From the NCBI GenBank assembly GCA_002049455.2, contig KV919011.1, positions 54,673 to 118,672 on the forward strand: 64,000 nucleotides of DNA. The letters are read 5' to 3'. Below the pieces are notes generated by a model. It was given only the letters and a program-made list of their open reading frames with translations, made no database searches and was not told where the DNA came from. Source of the DNA: Porphyra umbilicalis. Taxonomy: Eukaryota > Rhodophyta > Bangiophyceae > Bangiales > Bangiaceae. The position numbers were made by a program, and so were the translations under genes. This document shows positions 42,453 to 54,145 of this stretch, one piece after another (positions within the stretch are counted from its first letter, which is position 1; every line of letters starts with the position of its first letter).

Positions 42453-42835
42453 TAGTCGTCTGTCGTCTGAAGAGGCACTCTTTTGTCCATATGTTATTCC
42501 ACTTCAACGCTCACCTCTTTAGGTGGGCGATTTCCCGTCCGTGTGTATTGTGCAGATCGCGTCTCTTGCTTGGGTGTCCGGCTTGTTTGATGGCCTGGGG
42601 GCTCATGTGTTGCTTGTCGCCGAACCTACGAAATATATTTATCGAAGATTTCTTCGAGATATGGCTCAGGGTAAAGTCCGACCCGACCACGAGTGCCAGC
42701 TGGGATCATCGGTGGTTCATCGCGGGCTTGGCCATTCGGCCAACATGTTTAGGGGGATCGCCCCGATGGCCATGCCCGGTTGCATTGTCACTCCTGTCTC
42801 CACCACTCCGGCGGGGTTGGGTTGCATTGCAGAAC
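42453..42835. other. Unannotated spacer
   Basis: No gene, repeat or motif recognised between the MITE and the 148-bp duplication. Confidence 0.4.
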
Positions 42836-43130
42836 CCCTGCTCTGGAGCCATCTGGGCAGGGGTGGGGTTGACCCCAGTTTCCCGCACTGCTGCCTTCTT
42901 GGGGAGGGGGTGTCTGTGTCTCTGATCTGCCGCATTAGAGGCATGCGTGGGGGGATGATGGCGCCTCCACCCCACTGCCAAATCCCTGCTCTGGAGCCAT
43001 CTGGGGAGGGGTGGGGCTGACCCCGGTTTCCCGCGCCGCCTTCTGAGGGGGGGGTTCTTGGTCCCTGATCTGCCGCATCAGAGGCATAAGTAGGGGGAAG
43101 GAGGCGCTTCCCATACCTCCGCTGTTGGAA
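42836..43130. repeat. Tandem duplication, 148-bp period, two copies
   Basis: Copies start at 42836 and 42984 with CCCTGCTCTGGAGCCATCTG. They share GATCTGCCGCAT and RGAGGCAT landmarks and have diverged by substitutions and short indels. Confidence 0.85.
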
Positions 43131-44685
43131 GCTCCTCATTTCTGCCGGCACCCCACCTCAGTCGGCTCTGTGTATCCTGGCCAGCGGTCTAGTCACTGCA
43201 TGGGGAGGAAGCTCAGTGCCTTTTGGAGCTGTGCGCTCTAAGCGGCAGGGGCAGCCATTCTGCAGTCAAGCAAGAGCGAGTCACAGAACCAACTCACAGA
43301 GTGGAAGGGGCTGCTTGTTCACTACTACCCCACTGTCTTTCTAATCTTGCTCTCTGTTCCACCCCTCATACCCAACCGTGTCCAGTCCTACCAACAGCTG
43401 GGACATCACCGTATGCTCAGCCGCGCGCCTCGTGGCTTCTGCAGCACTGAGGTGAGGTCAGCCATCTTTCCAATGTCGATGATACCTGGCTAGACCAGCC
43501 ATGATTGTCTGTCGGCAGTGTGTGGGCAGGAGTCGCCGGGGATGTGCCTTGTCACGTGCAGCTTTGTCGAGACGGACACCGTGAGGTCGAGACCGGCGCT
43601 CAGCCTCAATGAAAGCAAAACCACACCCTTGCCCTTGTATCGAATGGGGGCATCCCGCTTGGGGCTGGAGGGGAGACCACCACTCGAAACGTATGCTCTG
43701 CGGAAACCATGACGGTCACAGCACAATTGCCTCGTTCAACTTTACCAGGCTATCCCACCTCATGGATGTCCACCGACAACTCAAGGTCCAAAGCTTGAGT
43801 CCCGTCCACCCCCAGACGGGCCCGCGAACAGTCAGGCATCCGCAGCTTATCCCTGCCTCAACCACTAACCCGCCACCTGATGATGAAGTGATTGCCCGTG
43901 GCGCCGCCAACCATGGCATTCTTCGGTCGGTGTGTGTCTGGTGTCAGAGTATCGCGCTGCTCCCCTGTTCTGTCGATGAGCTGACCTGACCTCGACCGGC
44001 ACCTTCCCCCACTCCAGTGTCACTTCGCCCGCTCTGGCCACACCCAGTTGGTGGCAGCTGTTCGCGTTGTAGCTGTGAGGGAGCTTCGGTAGCCGCCACT
44101 TAGCAGCCTGGCCTGCACGCGCCATGGGGTACGGTTCGTACCGCGTGCTGGTAGAGGGTAGACTCATGCTTTGGGAGAAGCGACTCAGTGCCTGACGGAG
44201 GGGGATTAGCTCTCTAATTTCGGGGGTGTAGGCTCTGAGTGGCAGGGGCTGCGAAGGCCATCTAACCGGGTTGGTATGACCATGTCGGTCCAGCCTTCCT
44301 CTTCCCTTTTAGTAGTCAAGTAGAATACACAGACAAAGAACCGATGGGTATGTAGAAAAAAAAATGAAATGGACAGCAGGCCTCAAGACCGGGCGACTAA
44401 AACAATGCCGTGTCCCAAGTGCCTACTCATCAACGGCGTCGTCGCCGTCGCGCACGTCAGGAAGAAACGCGCAGCCGTCTACAGCGGTCAAACTATCAAC
44501 AAACAGCGCAACACCCATGCGCCAGGGGAAAAGCATGGAGCACAACGAGAACAGCAACCACACTGGGCGCTGATGCCGGCGTCGCAGGCAGCACCGGGAA
44601 AAGCAGCGGGGACCACGACGAACGGCACAACGGAGGGATGGCACCCTGCTCGGCTGACTTGCCCAGATCGGGGGGCCGCTCACAG
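43131..44685. other. Spacer with no recognised gene
   Basis: Mixed-composition DNA with short open frames on both strands. No conserved protein or repeat was recognised. Confidence 0.4.
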
Positions 44686-46397
44686 GGTGCGTGCACGCAG
44701 GTGCCGCAGCGTACACAGGGATCACGTGCTGCCGCCAAATGGCAGGGTGTGGCCCACAGATGCCCCCACTGGAAATACGGGCCAGACATTATTGGCCCGA
44801 ACATTTTGGGCTCGCGATTCTAAACGGAAAGCCCACAGGGTGCGTGCAAGCAGGTGCCGTGGCTGAATAGGGCGGTGTGGCCCACAGTGGCCCCCGTGGC
44901 AAATGCGGACCAGCAATTATCGGCGGGCCGATATTGGGCCCCCATTTTTGGCCGATGCGCGCGCAAACCGGGCGCGAGCAGGGCGCCCACAGGGTGCGTG
45001 CACGCAGGTGCGGGGGCTGAATAGGGAGGTGTGGCCCACAGTGGCCCCCGTGGCAAATGCGGACCAGCAATTATCGGCGGGCCGATATTGGGCCCCCATT
45101 TTTGGCCGGTGCGCGCGCAATCCGGGCGCGAGCAGGGCGCCCAGAGGGTGCGTGCACGCAGGTGCGGGGGCTGAATAGGGGGGTGTGGCCCAAAGTGGCC
45201 CCCGTGGCAAATGCGGACCAGCGCTTATCGGCGGGCCGATATTGGGCCCCCATTTTTGGCCGGTGCGCGCGCAATCCGGGCGCGAGCAGGGCGCCCAGAG
45301 GGTGCGTGCACGCAGGTGCGGGGGCTGAATAGGGGGGTGTGGCCCACAGTGGCCCCCGTGGCAAATGCGGACCAGCAATTATCGGCGGGCCGATATTGGG
45401 CCCCCATTTTTGGCCGGTGCGCGCGCAAACCGGGCGCGAGCAGGGCGCCCAGAGGGTGCGTGCACCCAGGTGCGGGGGCTGAATAGGGGGGTGTGGCCCA
45501 CAGTGGCCCCCGTGGCAAATGCGGACCAGCAATTATCGGCGGGCCGATATTGGGCCCCCATTTTTGGCCGGTGCGCGCGCAAACCGGGCGCGAGCAGGGC
45601 GCCCAGAGGGTGCGTGCACCCAGGTGCGGGGGCTGAATAGGGGGGTGTGGCCCACAGTGGCCCCCGTGGCAAATGCGGACCAGCAATTATCGGCGGGCCG
45701 ATATTGGGCCCCCATTTTTGGCCGGTGCGCGCGCAATCCGGGCGCGAGCAGGGCGCCCAGAGGGTGCGTGCACGCAGGTGCGGGGGCTGAATAGGGAGGT
45801 GTGGCCCACAGTGGCCCCCGTGGCAAATGCGGACCAGCGATTATTGGCGGGCCGATTTTGGGACCCCATTTTTGGCCGGTGCGCGCGCAATCTGGGCGCG
45901 AGCAGGGCGCCCAGAGGGTGCGTGCACGCAGGTGCGGGGGCTGAATAGGGGGGTGTGGCCCACAGTGGCCCCCGTGGCAAATGCGGACCAGCAATTATCG
46001 GCGGGCCGATATTGGGCCCCCATTTTTGGCCGGTGCGCGCGCAAACCGGGCGCGAGCAGGGCGCCCACAGGGTGCGTGCACGCAGGTGCGGGGGCTGAAT
46101 AGGGAGGTGTGGCCCACACTGGCCCCCGTGGCAAATGCGGACCAGCGATTATTGGCGGGCCGATTTTGGGCCCCCATTTTTGGCCGGTGCGCGCGCAATC
46201 TGGGCGCGAGCAGGGCGCCCAGAGGGTGCGTGCACGCAGGTGCGGGGGCTGAATAGGGGGGTGTGGCCCACAGTGGCCCCAGTGGCAAATGCGGACCAGC
46301 GATTATCGGCGGGCCGATTTTGGGCCCCCATTTTGGGCCGGTGCGCGTGCAAACCGGGCGCGAGCAGGGCGCCCAGAGGGTGCGTGCTCGCAGGTGC
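44686..46397. repeat. 154-bp tandem satellite, ten regular units plus diverged edge
   Basis: The anchor ATGCGGACCAGC recurs at 44903, 45057, 45211, 45365, 45519, 45673, 45827, 45981, 46135 and 46289, exactly 154 bp apart with no indels. The first about 200 bp are diverged, and the last unit is cut at about 46397. Each unit carries a dyad (TATCGGC-GG-GCCGATA in most), a run of six or so Cs and a GCGCGCG step. The unit is one base more than a multiple of three, so the repeated 91- and 153-aa open frames seen on both strands are by-products. Confidence 0.95.
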
Positions 46398-46907
46398 TCC
46401 GAAAAGTCCTGTTTTACGTGATATCGGCATGCTCGCTGGGGCCACTTGATAGGTCCGATATTCTTGACTACCGGATCTGTGGCTGAGAGCTGTGGTCTAA
46501 CATGCGTTTTTATCAGCTTCCGAGGACCGGGTTTCCGTTGCATCTGCGATCTGGACCGTATCTCGCTCGTCCTATGCCCCTTGACACGGGCCCCGCCCCC
46601 TTGACATGCCGCTTCTTGGGGGGCTGCTTTGTGTCCGGGCTGGGTCGGTCGGCGTGTCTGGGGGCTGGTGTCTGTGTCTGGCACGTATCCGGCTGCTTCA
46701 TGGGCGTCTCAGGGTGGTCTGTTCTGCTGTGACCACAGCGCTCGCTGGTGGATCGTCGTCATTTGATTGGCTGAGTTGGTTTCACATGGCAAGTTCCCAC
46801 CAATGTCATGTGAAACTGCGCACGGCCGATGCCTTCACGAGCACATGCTGGTAGCGGCGCTTCCCCCATCAGCATCGCCAGGGACAACGGCTAACACACC
46901 TAGTGGG

Positions 46908-47585
46908 AACGTGATTCCCCTGGGGCTACGCAGCGGCCCTTCATTGGCCAATTGCGAAAAACGTGGGCGGTGCCGGCCGCAATTCGGTTCCCCAAATCGC
47001 GAACGACCGAGGTGGGACCTGCACAGAGTCGGACTGTGCCCGCCCGTGCGGGGTGCAGTCGCCGTCATGCTGTTACGGAAATGGGATCATGCCCCCTGGG
47101 GACTACGCAGCGGCCCTTCATTGGCCCGTTGCGAAAAAAGTGACCGGTGTCGGCCGCAATTCGGTACCCCAAATCGCGAATGACCGAGGTATGACCAGCA
47201 CAGGGTCCCGCCTGTGCGGGGTGCAGTCGCCGTCATGCTGTTACGGAAATGGGATCATGCCCCCTGGGGGCTACGCAGCGGCCCTTCATTGGCCCGTTGC
47301 GAAAAAAGTGACCGGTGTCGGCCGCAATTCGGTACCCCGAATCGCGAATGACCGAGGTGTGACCAGCACAGGGTCCCGCCTGTGCGGGGTGCAGTCGCCG
47401 TCATGCTGTTACGGAAATGGGATCATGCCCCCTGGGGGCTACGCAGCGGCCCTTCATTGGCCCGTTGCGAAAAAAGTGACCGGTGTCGGCCGCAATTCGG
47501 TACCCCAAATCGCGAATGACCGAGGTGTGACCAGCACAGGGTCGGACTGTGCCCGCCCGCATGGGGTACTGTCGCCGTGGTGCAG
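46908..47585. repeat. 168-bp tandem array, four units
   Basis: The anchor TACGCAGCGGCCCTTCATTG recurs at 46927, 47104, 47272 and 47440 (spacing 177, 168, 168). Units include GTTGCGAAAAAAGTGACC, CGCAATTCGGT and GTCATGCTGTTACGGAAATG. The array is unrelated in sequence to the 154-bp array just before it. Confidence 0.92.
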
Positions 47586-50036
47586 TCACTGGTCACATGG
47601 ATGAACTGTGCGAAGGAGATCTGGCGCCTTTCCTCGCAACTGGGAAACCTCGCTCGGGCGAAGTGTGGCGCCAGAAGGTATTGATGAGCCCCCAATTCTG
47701 TCCTAGAGGACAGTGACCGACTGTGCAAGAGCGCTGCTGAGAGGCCTCTGATTGGTCGAAAAGCACGCCAGATGGGCATTTCGGGCCTGATCTTGAGAAA
47801 ATGTGCCCTCACAAGCTGCAATCGCATGTTCGGCACAGCAGATTATCTGCCAAAATCCAGGAATCTCTGTCAAAGTCTCGAAATTTACGAATCGGCTGAA
47901 GTCTTGTTCTGTCCAGGCAAAGAAGAAGGACTAAAATCTCAAAAATATTTAGAATCTCGAATCTGCAAGGGCCCGGCGTTCGTGGGCCAATAAAATGTCC
48001 CACAAGCGTGTTGATCAGGTTGCTGACCTGACTGTTTACCAATGGATGGCCTGTTCTACCAGTCAGTCCGTGTCCATGGCGATGAGGGCAGAGTTCGGGC
48101 AGCAGCAATAGTTTATTGGTCATACATCGCTCTGTGTGAAAACTTAGCCCTCAAGAAGAAACTGTTTACGGAAACTACTATTGGCTGGAACCTTCGTCAT
48201 AATGTCAAATCGTCGGATACCGTCGGGATCCTGCTTGCTCTGGCTGGCTCTGCGGTTGGCCCCTGGATCACCATGCGTATTGGCTATCCCCCGCCTAGGT
48301 GGGCTTCCCAATCAACCGCCCGCGTTGTCGTTGGGCCACGCATCGTGGGGCTGCTGCCCCTTGCGCTTTTCTCCTCGGGCAGGGGCGGCGGCGTCTGTCA
48401 ACACCAGGTGGTGCCACCTCCGTGGACGCGGCCGTCGCTTGTGGTCTACTTTTCTCGGCTGCGGCAGCGTGCGGTCTTGGTGGCAGTAGGGACCGGAGAA
48501 CCGCCATGGATTCCCCAATGGCCGTTGCGAGCCCGCTCATGTCAAAGGCGGTTTGCTCCGTGCGTTTTGCGGGCCCAATACTGCTCTACACTAACGTCCC
48601 CTGCATGCGCGAAGTTATCACCCTCGCGCACAGTGGACCTCGCCGCAATCTCAAAAAAGAATGTTCAGTTAGCTGGCTACTTTCTGGATGAGCAGAGGAT
48701 CTGACCAATGAGATGCCTTCTGGGGGCACGGTCGGAGCACGGAGCCTTCTCGTGAGCCCTCGCGCGAGGAGTATCTCCCAGTTATAGATCACAAAGATAT
48801 ATATCTCTGGAGCGTGCACAGCTGGATAGATATCCATACTGTACGCTTGAGTCGTGGCTGCACGCAGCGCTCTTCGAAATCTGCAGCTACTCTGTCGGCT
48901 GGCGCTACCAGGTGGTACCGCGGCCACGATCGGGGCAGTTTTGGGTGGTGCTGCTCTGGGGGCCCGTGGCAGGGTCTGGTCGTGGTTGCGAGGCTTCGCG
49001 GGCAGCCATGGATACTCAGGATGCTCCTGGGCGTGCTCTACGCGGGAATGCTCATGGTTCTTTGAGAGGCGCTCTTCTCAGCCTTGGCAGCGACTGCGAG
49101 CGCTAGCAGCTGTCGTTGCCGCTGTCCTCTCCCTGGCATAGTCGTCCAACGTCGGCATTTCACCCCCTCCCCACACTCAGGGAGCACCTGTGGAGCTGTC
49201 TGGAGAGGGTATGACGGCCGCCTGCGTGGGCACGGTCAGACTGTTGGGTTGGGCATGGTGCTTGCCTGCTGATTGTGCGGTCGGCCCCTCCAGAGCGGCA
49301 CGTTGGCGCCACGAGATGACGAGAGTATTCCCCGGCCGCTAGCAGCCCTCTCTGACTGCCACGCATGTGTTCTTACTGCTCGTGACGATTCTCAGACCGG
49401 CAGGAGGGTTAGCTGCCACCTCCAGGGAGTATCACCACCAGCGTCGCAACGCGGGTGGATGGCGCTGTCCTGGGGGTCTAGGGCGCGAGGTACTCGACGT
49501 GGCGGCCTCTGGCAGACCGCCATGGCTCCCGCGCTCTTGCCTGGGCTCTGGACGTGACTACTATCGTGCGGTGCGTTGGATTGGCGCGCCCGCTTGTTCC
49601 TGCTCTTACTCGTCAAGCCACGGCGGGCGAGAATCGCAAAGAGCGGTGTCGTTCGGCTCTGGGGTTTGTGAGCACCCCTTTCGTTGGCGCGTTCATACAC
49701 CGAGACTGTACGCCTCTTTGTAGCCATGGACAGGTGACAACTTGAAAGGCTGGGTGAGCGCGCGCGGTCTTGTACGGGCTGCCTGGGGGGAGTTGGCGGC
49801 TCCAGTGCGGTGGTGAGGGCCTCGAGCAGGCACTGCGGCTGGCCGTGCCACAGGCCGCGTCAATGGGTGTTTCGGCGGGTCGGGTGACTGGTATAAGATT
49901 GGTGGCGACCGTAGCGCGTCGGTTGCTCTGGCGCTGATCACCCCCACAGCTCCACCGCCCACACGGGTGATCCCCAGTTTCCTCGCACCATTCCCCAGAA
50001 CGTCTCCCTGTTCGCATTACCGTATACACAACCACC
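47586..50036. other. Spacer with no recognised gene
   Basis: Several open frames (for example 48042-48704 and 49367-49723 on plus) exist, but none shows a recognisable domain. The DNA just before 50037 is the likely promoter of the 780-aa gene. Confidence 0.35.
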
Positions 50037-52379
50037 ATGGCGCGTGGCGGGGGCAGCGGGTCCGCCAAGGAGCCCCAAGCTGGCGGTTCCAAGCGGGCGG
50101 TTGGCCTCGCGGCAGCCGCTAACGTCGACCCTGAGTTGGCTCGTCTCGGCCTGCACATCAACTTCGTTGGCGGCTCGGTGCGTGCCAAGCAGAACGTCAT
50201 CACAGAGGCGGCTCGGGCGATTGGGTCTGCTAAGGCCATCGAGAAGGCGGACAGCCGCTTCAAGGTGTACGTCCATCTGAGCGGCGTCAGCAAGGACGGC
50301 TCTATTGCGTGGGCGGTGCTCCATGGGGATTCGCTCAAGAGCAGCCCTCACGCGGCTCGCGTGCAGGGCCAAATCTACCACCTTGCTCGCGCGAATGACA
50401 GCCTGCGGGCGGGGGGAGCGGCTCTGATGGCGCCCTCCGCCCACATGGTTGGCGATGTTGGAGGTGACGGCGATCCTCTGGCTCGGCCTTCACGGACGGG
50501 TCGCAACGCGTCCATGATGGGGTCCCTCGTCACGGCGGAGTCGGAGCTCACCTACGGCGAGTTTCTGGACGCAATGTCTAGCCCGCTCGACAAGGTGCGG
50601 CCGCCGGGAGCAGAAATTGTGGCACTCAAGCGTGCCCTGTCCGATTCTGGGTCGGGATCGGGGTCGGGGTCGCACGGGTCCGACGCGTCAGCTGCCCCAT
50701 CCAAGTCCGGCAAGAGGCTCACGGCGGACGACTTGGAGGCCGTCATGGATGCGGCGGCGCTAGCCGACCCGGCTTCTGTCGATTCGGTCGGTGCCGTCGC
50801 AGAGGGACGTGCCGCTGAAGACACCCATGACCTCGTTCCTTCCACCGCCGCCGTTGCCGGGGCCGCCGCCAAACTCGACGGGGCCACGGCCGCTCCCGGT
50901 GGTGCCGCCGCCGCTGGCTCCGGTGCGCGTGCAGCCACCATCGCAGTGGCCGGTGATGTCAACGTCGCCGGCTTCGCTTCACTTCCTTCCTTTAAAAGCA
51001 CGAAGGGCAAGGGGCGGAAAAAGATGTACGACATGCCCATCGTGGAGTCGCTGACGCGTCCAGATATCTACCACCCTGACAAGGACACTATCGATCTCGT
51101 CTCGAGCTGCCTTACCTCAACTCGTACGCCGCTGTCAACGGTGCGGCTGGTGTGGAGCTGCGTACTCAACGGCGTCGTGAGCCGCAACGACACGGCGAGC
51201 CGGTACCGTTCTTCCTGCTTCCCGGCGGTCTGGCCCTATGTCACCCCCCCTCCGGGCTCTCTTGAGCCTTTTGTCGGCAAGCACTGGGACGCTCGTGTGA
51301 AGGTACCCAACGCATTGCTGAACAAGACGAAGTCCAAGTCCGAGCAGCTTGAGCCCGATGGCCACACCATCGCGACGCTGGAGGAGTGTCCCCCGGCGAG
51401 TGACACCTACACGCTGATGGCGGACATTCTGGCTGGGCTGTTGCTGGTTTGCGGCCACGACCATGGAGCAACGGTGACCGCCCAACTCACCTTGTACAGG
51501 GTGGGCGTGCCGGGGCTAACCCGGGAGATGCGGAAGGCGGCGCGACCCGCGACGCGAGCCAAGACCAGCTCGAAGCCTATCACTACACGCCAAACCAAGC
51601 TGCCCTCGCTCGCGCCTCGTTCAATGGCAGGGGGTGCAGGTTTACCATTCTCGCCTGCCGCCGATGTCTTGCCTAACAAGGCCTCAGGGGCTGTGGTATC
51701 GGATGGGGCGGTCTCATCTCTTAGTGGAGCGAAGGCCGACAAGGTGACGCCATCTACGTCGTCTCGTGGCTCGACCACAACCACGGCAGCATCGACTGAG
51801 AGTGTCAATGATGGCGCTGTGTCGCCGACTGTTGGGCAGGGACGGCGCGTGCTGACGCCAGGGCGTTCGTCGGCAAGATTGGCAACGGCTGCTGCTGCCC
51901 GTGCGGCTGGTCGTCAAGCGAGCGTCCTGCGGGCAGCACAGGCAGCTGTAGCTGTTGTTGCGGAGCCGGCCAAGACGCCACCGACTCGCAAACGGCGCGC
52001 GGCGCCGGCCGGACCGTCCGGGAAGGAGCGCCGCGTCTCGTTCGCCCCCGAATCTGGTGGAGCTCACAACTCTTCGACCTTTACCGCGACGCCGCCACAG
52101 AGCAGCGCTCCGCATGCCGTTGGGTCTTGCGAGTTGTTGGACGGCGACGGTCGCGTCGTGGCGCACGGATCGGCGGACAGTGGTCGCAAGGTGCTCCACA
52201 ACCGCAGCGTGCCCGCCCACCTCGTCGTTGTGCTCGTCTCCAAGTGCGTTGTCAGTGAGTTGCTCTACCCGCACGAGGAGGACTTCCCCATTGAGGCCGC
52301 TTACTCGGGGCCTCGCATGATGTCGGACGCTGTGAGTTGCTACATCGTGTGGGAGGCGAGCAAGGTGCGTGCTGCTTGA
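50037..52379 (+). CDS. Uncharacterised 780-aa nuclear-type protein, intact
   Basis: An uninterrupted frame starts in a strong context (accaccATGGcg). It has an N-terminal conserved-looking block (LGLHINFVGGSVRAKQNVIT, YVHLSGVSKDGSIAWAVLHG), an Ala/Ser-rich segment, and a central block with MYDMPIVESLTRPDIYHPDK and RLVWSCVLNGVVSRND. A Ser/Thr-rich stretch and a basic cluster (RKRRAAPAGPSGKERR, about residue 650) suggest nuclear location. The C-terminus, GRVVAHGSADSGRKVLHNRS then AVSCYIVWE, resembles in outline the DUF8039-like tail of plant En/Spm-type transposon proteins; this is a weak inference. It could be a transposon accessory gene or a host gene. It is the only long intact ORF in the right half. 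Confidence 0.6.
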   Translation: MARGGGSGSAKEPQAGGSKRAVGLAAAANVDPELARLGLHINFVGGSVRAKQNVITEAARAIGSAKAIEKADSRFKVYVHLSGVSKDGSIAWAVLHGDSLKSSPHAARVQGQIYHLARANDSLRAGGAALMAPSAHMVGDVGGDGDPLARPSRTGRNASMMGSLVTAESELTYGEFLDAMSSPLDKVRPPGAEIVALKRALSDSGSGSGSGSHGSDASAAPSKSGKRLTADDLEAVMDAAALADPASVDSVGAVAEGRAAEDTHDLVPSTAAVAGAAAKLDGATAAPGGAAAAGSGARAATIAVAGDVNVAGFASLPSFKSTKGKGRKKMYDMPIVESLTRPDIYHPDKDTIDLVSSCLTSTRTPLSTVRLVWSCVLNGVVSRNDTASRYRSSCFPAVWPYVTPPPGSLEPFVGKHWDARVKVPNALLNKTKSKSEQLEPDGHTIATLEECPPASDTYTLMADILAGLLLVCGHDHGATVTAQLTLYRVGVPGLTREMRKAARPATRAKTSSKPITTRQTKLPSLAPRSMAGGAGLPFSPAADVLPNKASGAVVSDGAVSSLSGAKADKVTPSTSSRGSTTTTAASTESVNDGAVSPTVGQGRRVLTPGRSSARLATAAAARAAGRQASVLRAAQAAVAVVAEPAKTPPTRKRRAAPAGPSGKERRVSFAPESGGAHNSSTFTATPPQSSAPHAVGSCELLDGDGRVVAHGSADSGRKVLHNRSVPAHLVVVLVSKCVVSELLYPHEEDFPIEAAYSGPRMMSDAVSCYIVWEASKVRAA

Positions 52380-53209
52380 TGTCCCTCGTCAGGTTCTTCA
52401 TCATAGTGTTGTCCTGTGTTTGTGCAAGGTCGTCGGGCCTTCTGCACGAGTGTGTTCACTACTTTTCTTGTGCTTCTTTTGTGCGGCTTGACGAATAGTT
52501 CGTTGCCTCCTGGTTGTAGCATATTTTGTTCGTTCCCTGCATGTCCTCTTTTCTGGTGCTGCATCGTGCTCGTAGATGTGTGTTATGCTCATGGCGTTGG
52601 ACCCCTTGTAAATGCTTTTGTGTTGGTTGGGTCAGGGCTCTTGGCGTACGCGCAGAGTTATGGACAGCAAGGCGAACAAGCTCGGAAAAGGAGTCACACA
52701 AGACGCTAGGGAGCACGCTCAGGAGCCGATGCATGTGAGAGTAGGAGCCGGCTACAAGATGCCGACTGGTGGGGAAGCACAACAAGCCACTGCTTTTACT
52801 ATCCGAACAAAATGTAGGGTGTAATGATCTGGATATACAGAAGCAACTAAGCCAAGAGCGGGGGCTACCATGTTGAAAACAGGGGCTATTCTCTCAACAA
52901 CAGTTGCTAAGCAGTAAACGCAACCTGCTAGGATCCTAAATCAGGAGCTGCTATCCTGACGACAGGGGGGGTTTTCTGACAATAGGGGCTGATGAGCTCT
53001 TTGTACCATGCAGCACGCAACACAACAAGATGAGCCTGCGACCAAGAAAGAGCAAGAAAAGAAGAGCAAAACAGAAAACACCAACGTAGCCGCCGCTCCG
53101 TGACTGTGGTCGCAAAACAAAGGCAAGAACAACTGACGTAATGCAAGCAAGCAACACATGAACAAAACCATTGTGTAGGCAGCAGAGTCTTCCTCCCTGG
53201 GCTCGGCGT
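52380..53209. other. Downstream spacer
   Basis: T-rich 3' flank of the 780-aa gene followed by AG-rich DNA. No gene recognised. Confidence 0.4.
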
Positions 53210-54145
53210 TCACGTGCGTCCATCACACGCGGACGAGGGTCCAGCACGGCAGCAGGGGCATCCACAAATCGGACAGCAGTCGCTGGCTGTCGTGCGAGCA
53301 TTGAGACAGCGTCGCAAGTACGAGGACGCACCGTCCGATGTCCTCCCCAGGTACGGCGCCTTGCCACCCGACGCCTTTCCCAGCTCTGGCTCCCGCTTGG
53401 AGCGCCGAGCTGGTCGCTGGATAGCATTAGCCAAGAGCGCAGAGCGTGAAGGTTGGTCACGGGAGCAGACCATATGGCGCCCGTTGACAACCGATGACAC
53501 CGTAACAGAGGATGTGGTGCCCTGTCCAGAACCAGCAGCGCCAGCACGCGCCGCAGGGGTACGCCCGTGTGAGGCGTCCACAGCCTGCGCGGTCCGCAAT
53601 ACCACTGAGAGTGAGACATGGAGCATCAGCGACTGCGTCCCGCTCGTAGCGGCTGGCGCCTGGCGCGGCATCCCGCCGACAAGCGCCGCCGTCGAGGCAG
53701 GTGCTACTCCAAAAGGTACCTGGGAGGGGACGTCCGCTGCGAAGTGAGGCAGCGGGGGGGAGTCAGCCTCAGCAAGGCGCGCCGAGTCGCCAGGCCCCGT
53801 CGAGTAGTGTGTCTGCAGCGAGCGCGCGACACCACCGGACGGCATCGGCAGGTGGGGCGCCACAGACTTGTGCACCATCGGATGGTCGCGGGTAGACTGT
53901 GTTGAGAAGACGCCGCGCGCGCTCAGCATGCACGTGACAGGGGATAGCGTCTTGTGCCAAGAATGCGTCCACTCCACTCGAGTCAAAAATGGACACTCGT
54001 CCCCGAGACGGGCCACGCAAAAGGTCGCGCAGGTCGCACGGAAGGCCCCGGCTGTGGAAGGAAAAATGTAACACGAATGGTCAACTGCATACACCGCAAT
54101 TATGCATGCATACATAATATGTAACCATATTACTGTTAAAAACAC
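53210..54145 (-). CDS. Hypothetical 311-aa ORF with a Cys cluster
   Basis: The minus-strand frame encodes a Ser/Ala-rich protein with a C-terminal cysteine cluster (DCCPICGCPCCRAG) that might bind zinc, and scattered Cys near the N-terminus. No domain is recognised, and an overlapping 177-aa frame exists on the plus strand. It may be a chance frame or an accessory gene of the neighbouring transposon. Confidence 0.2.
   Translation of the reverse strand: MFLTVIWLHIMYACIIAVYAVDHSCYIFPSTAGAFRATCATFCVARLGDECPFLTRVEWTHSWHKTLSPVTCMLSARGVFSTQSTRDHPMVHKSVAPHLPMPSGGVARSLQTHYSTGPGDSARLAEADSPPLPHFAADVPSQVPFGVAPASTAALVGGMPRQAPAATSGTQSLMLHVSLSVVLRTAQAVDASHGRTPAARAGAAGSGQGTTSSVTVSSVVNGRHMVCSRDQPSRSALLANAIQRPARRSKREPELGKASGGKAPYLGRTSDGASSYLRRCLNARTTASDCCPICGCPCCRAGPSSACDGRT

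Noticed and set aside
44903-46397. A family of 91-153-aa genes repeated on both strands
   Set aside because: They recur every 154 bp, on both strands, and come only from the satellite sequence; 154 is not a multiple of three, so frames rotate.
44686-47585. CRISPR array
   Set aside because: Repeats are directly adjacent 154- or 168-bp units without unique spacers, in eukaryotic DNA with no cas genes.
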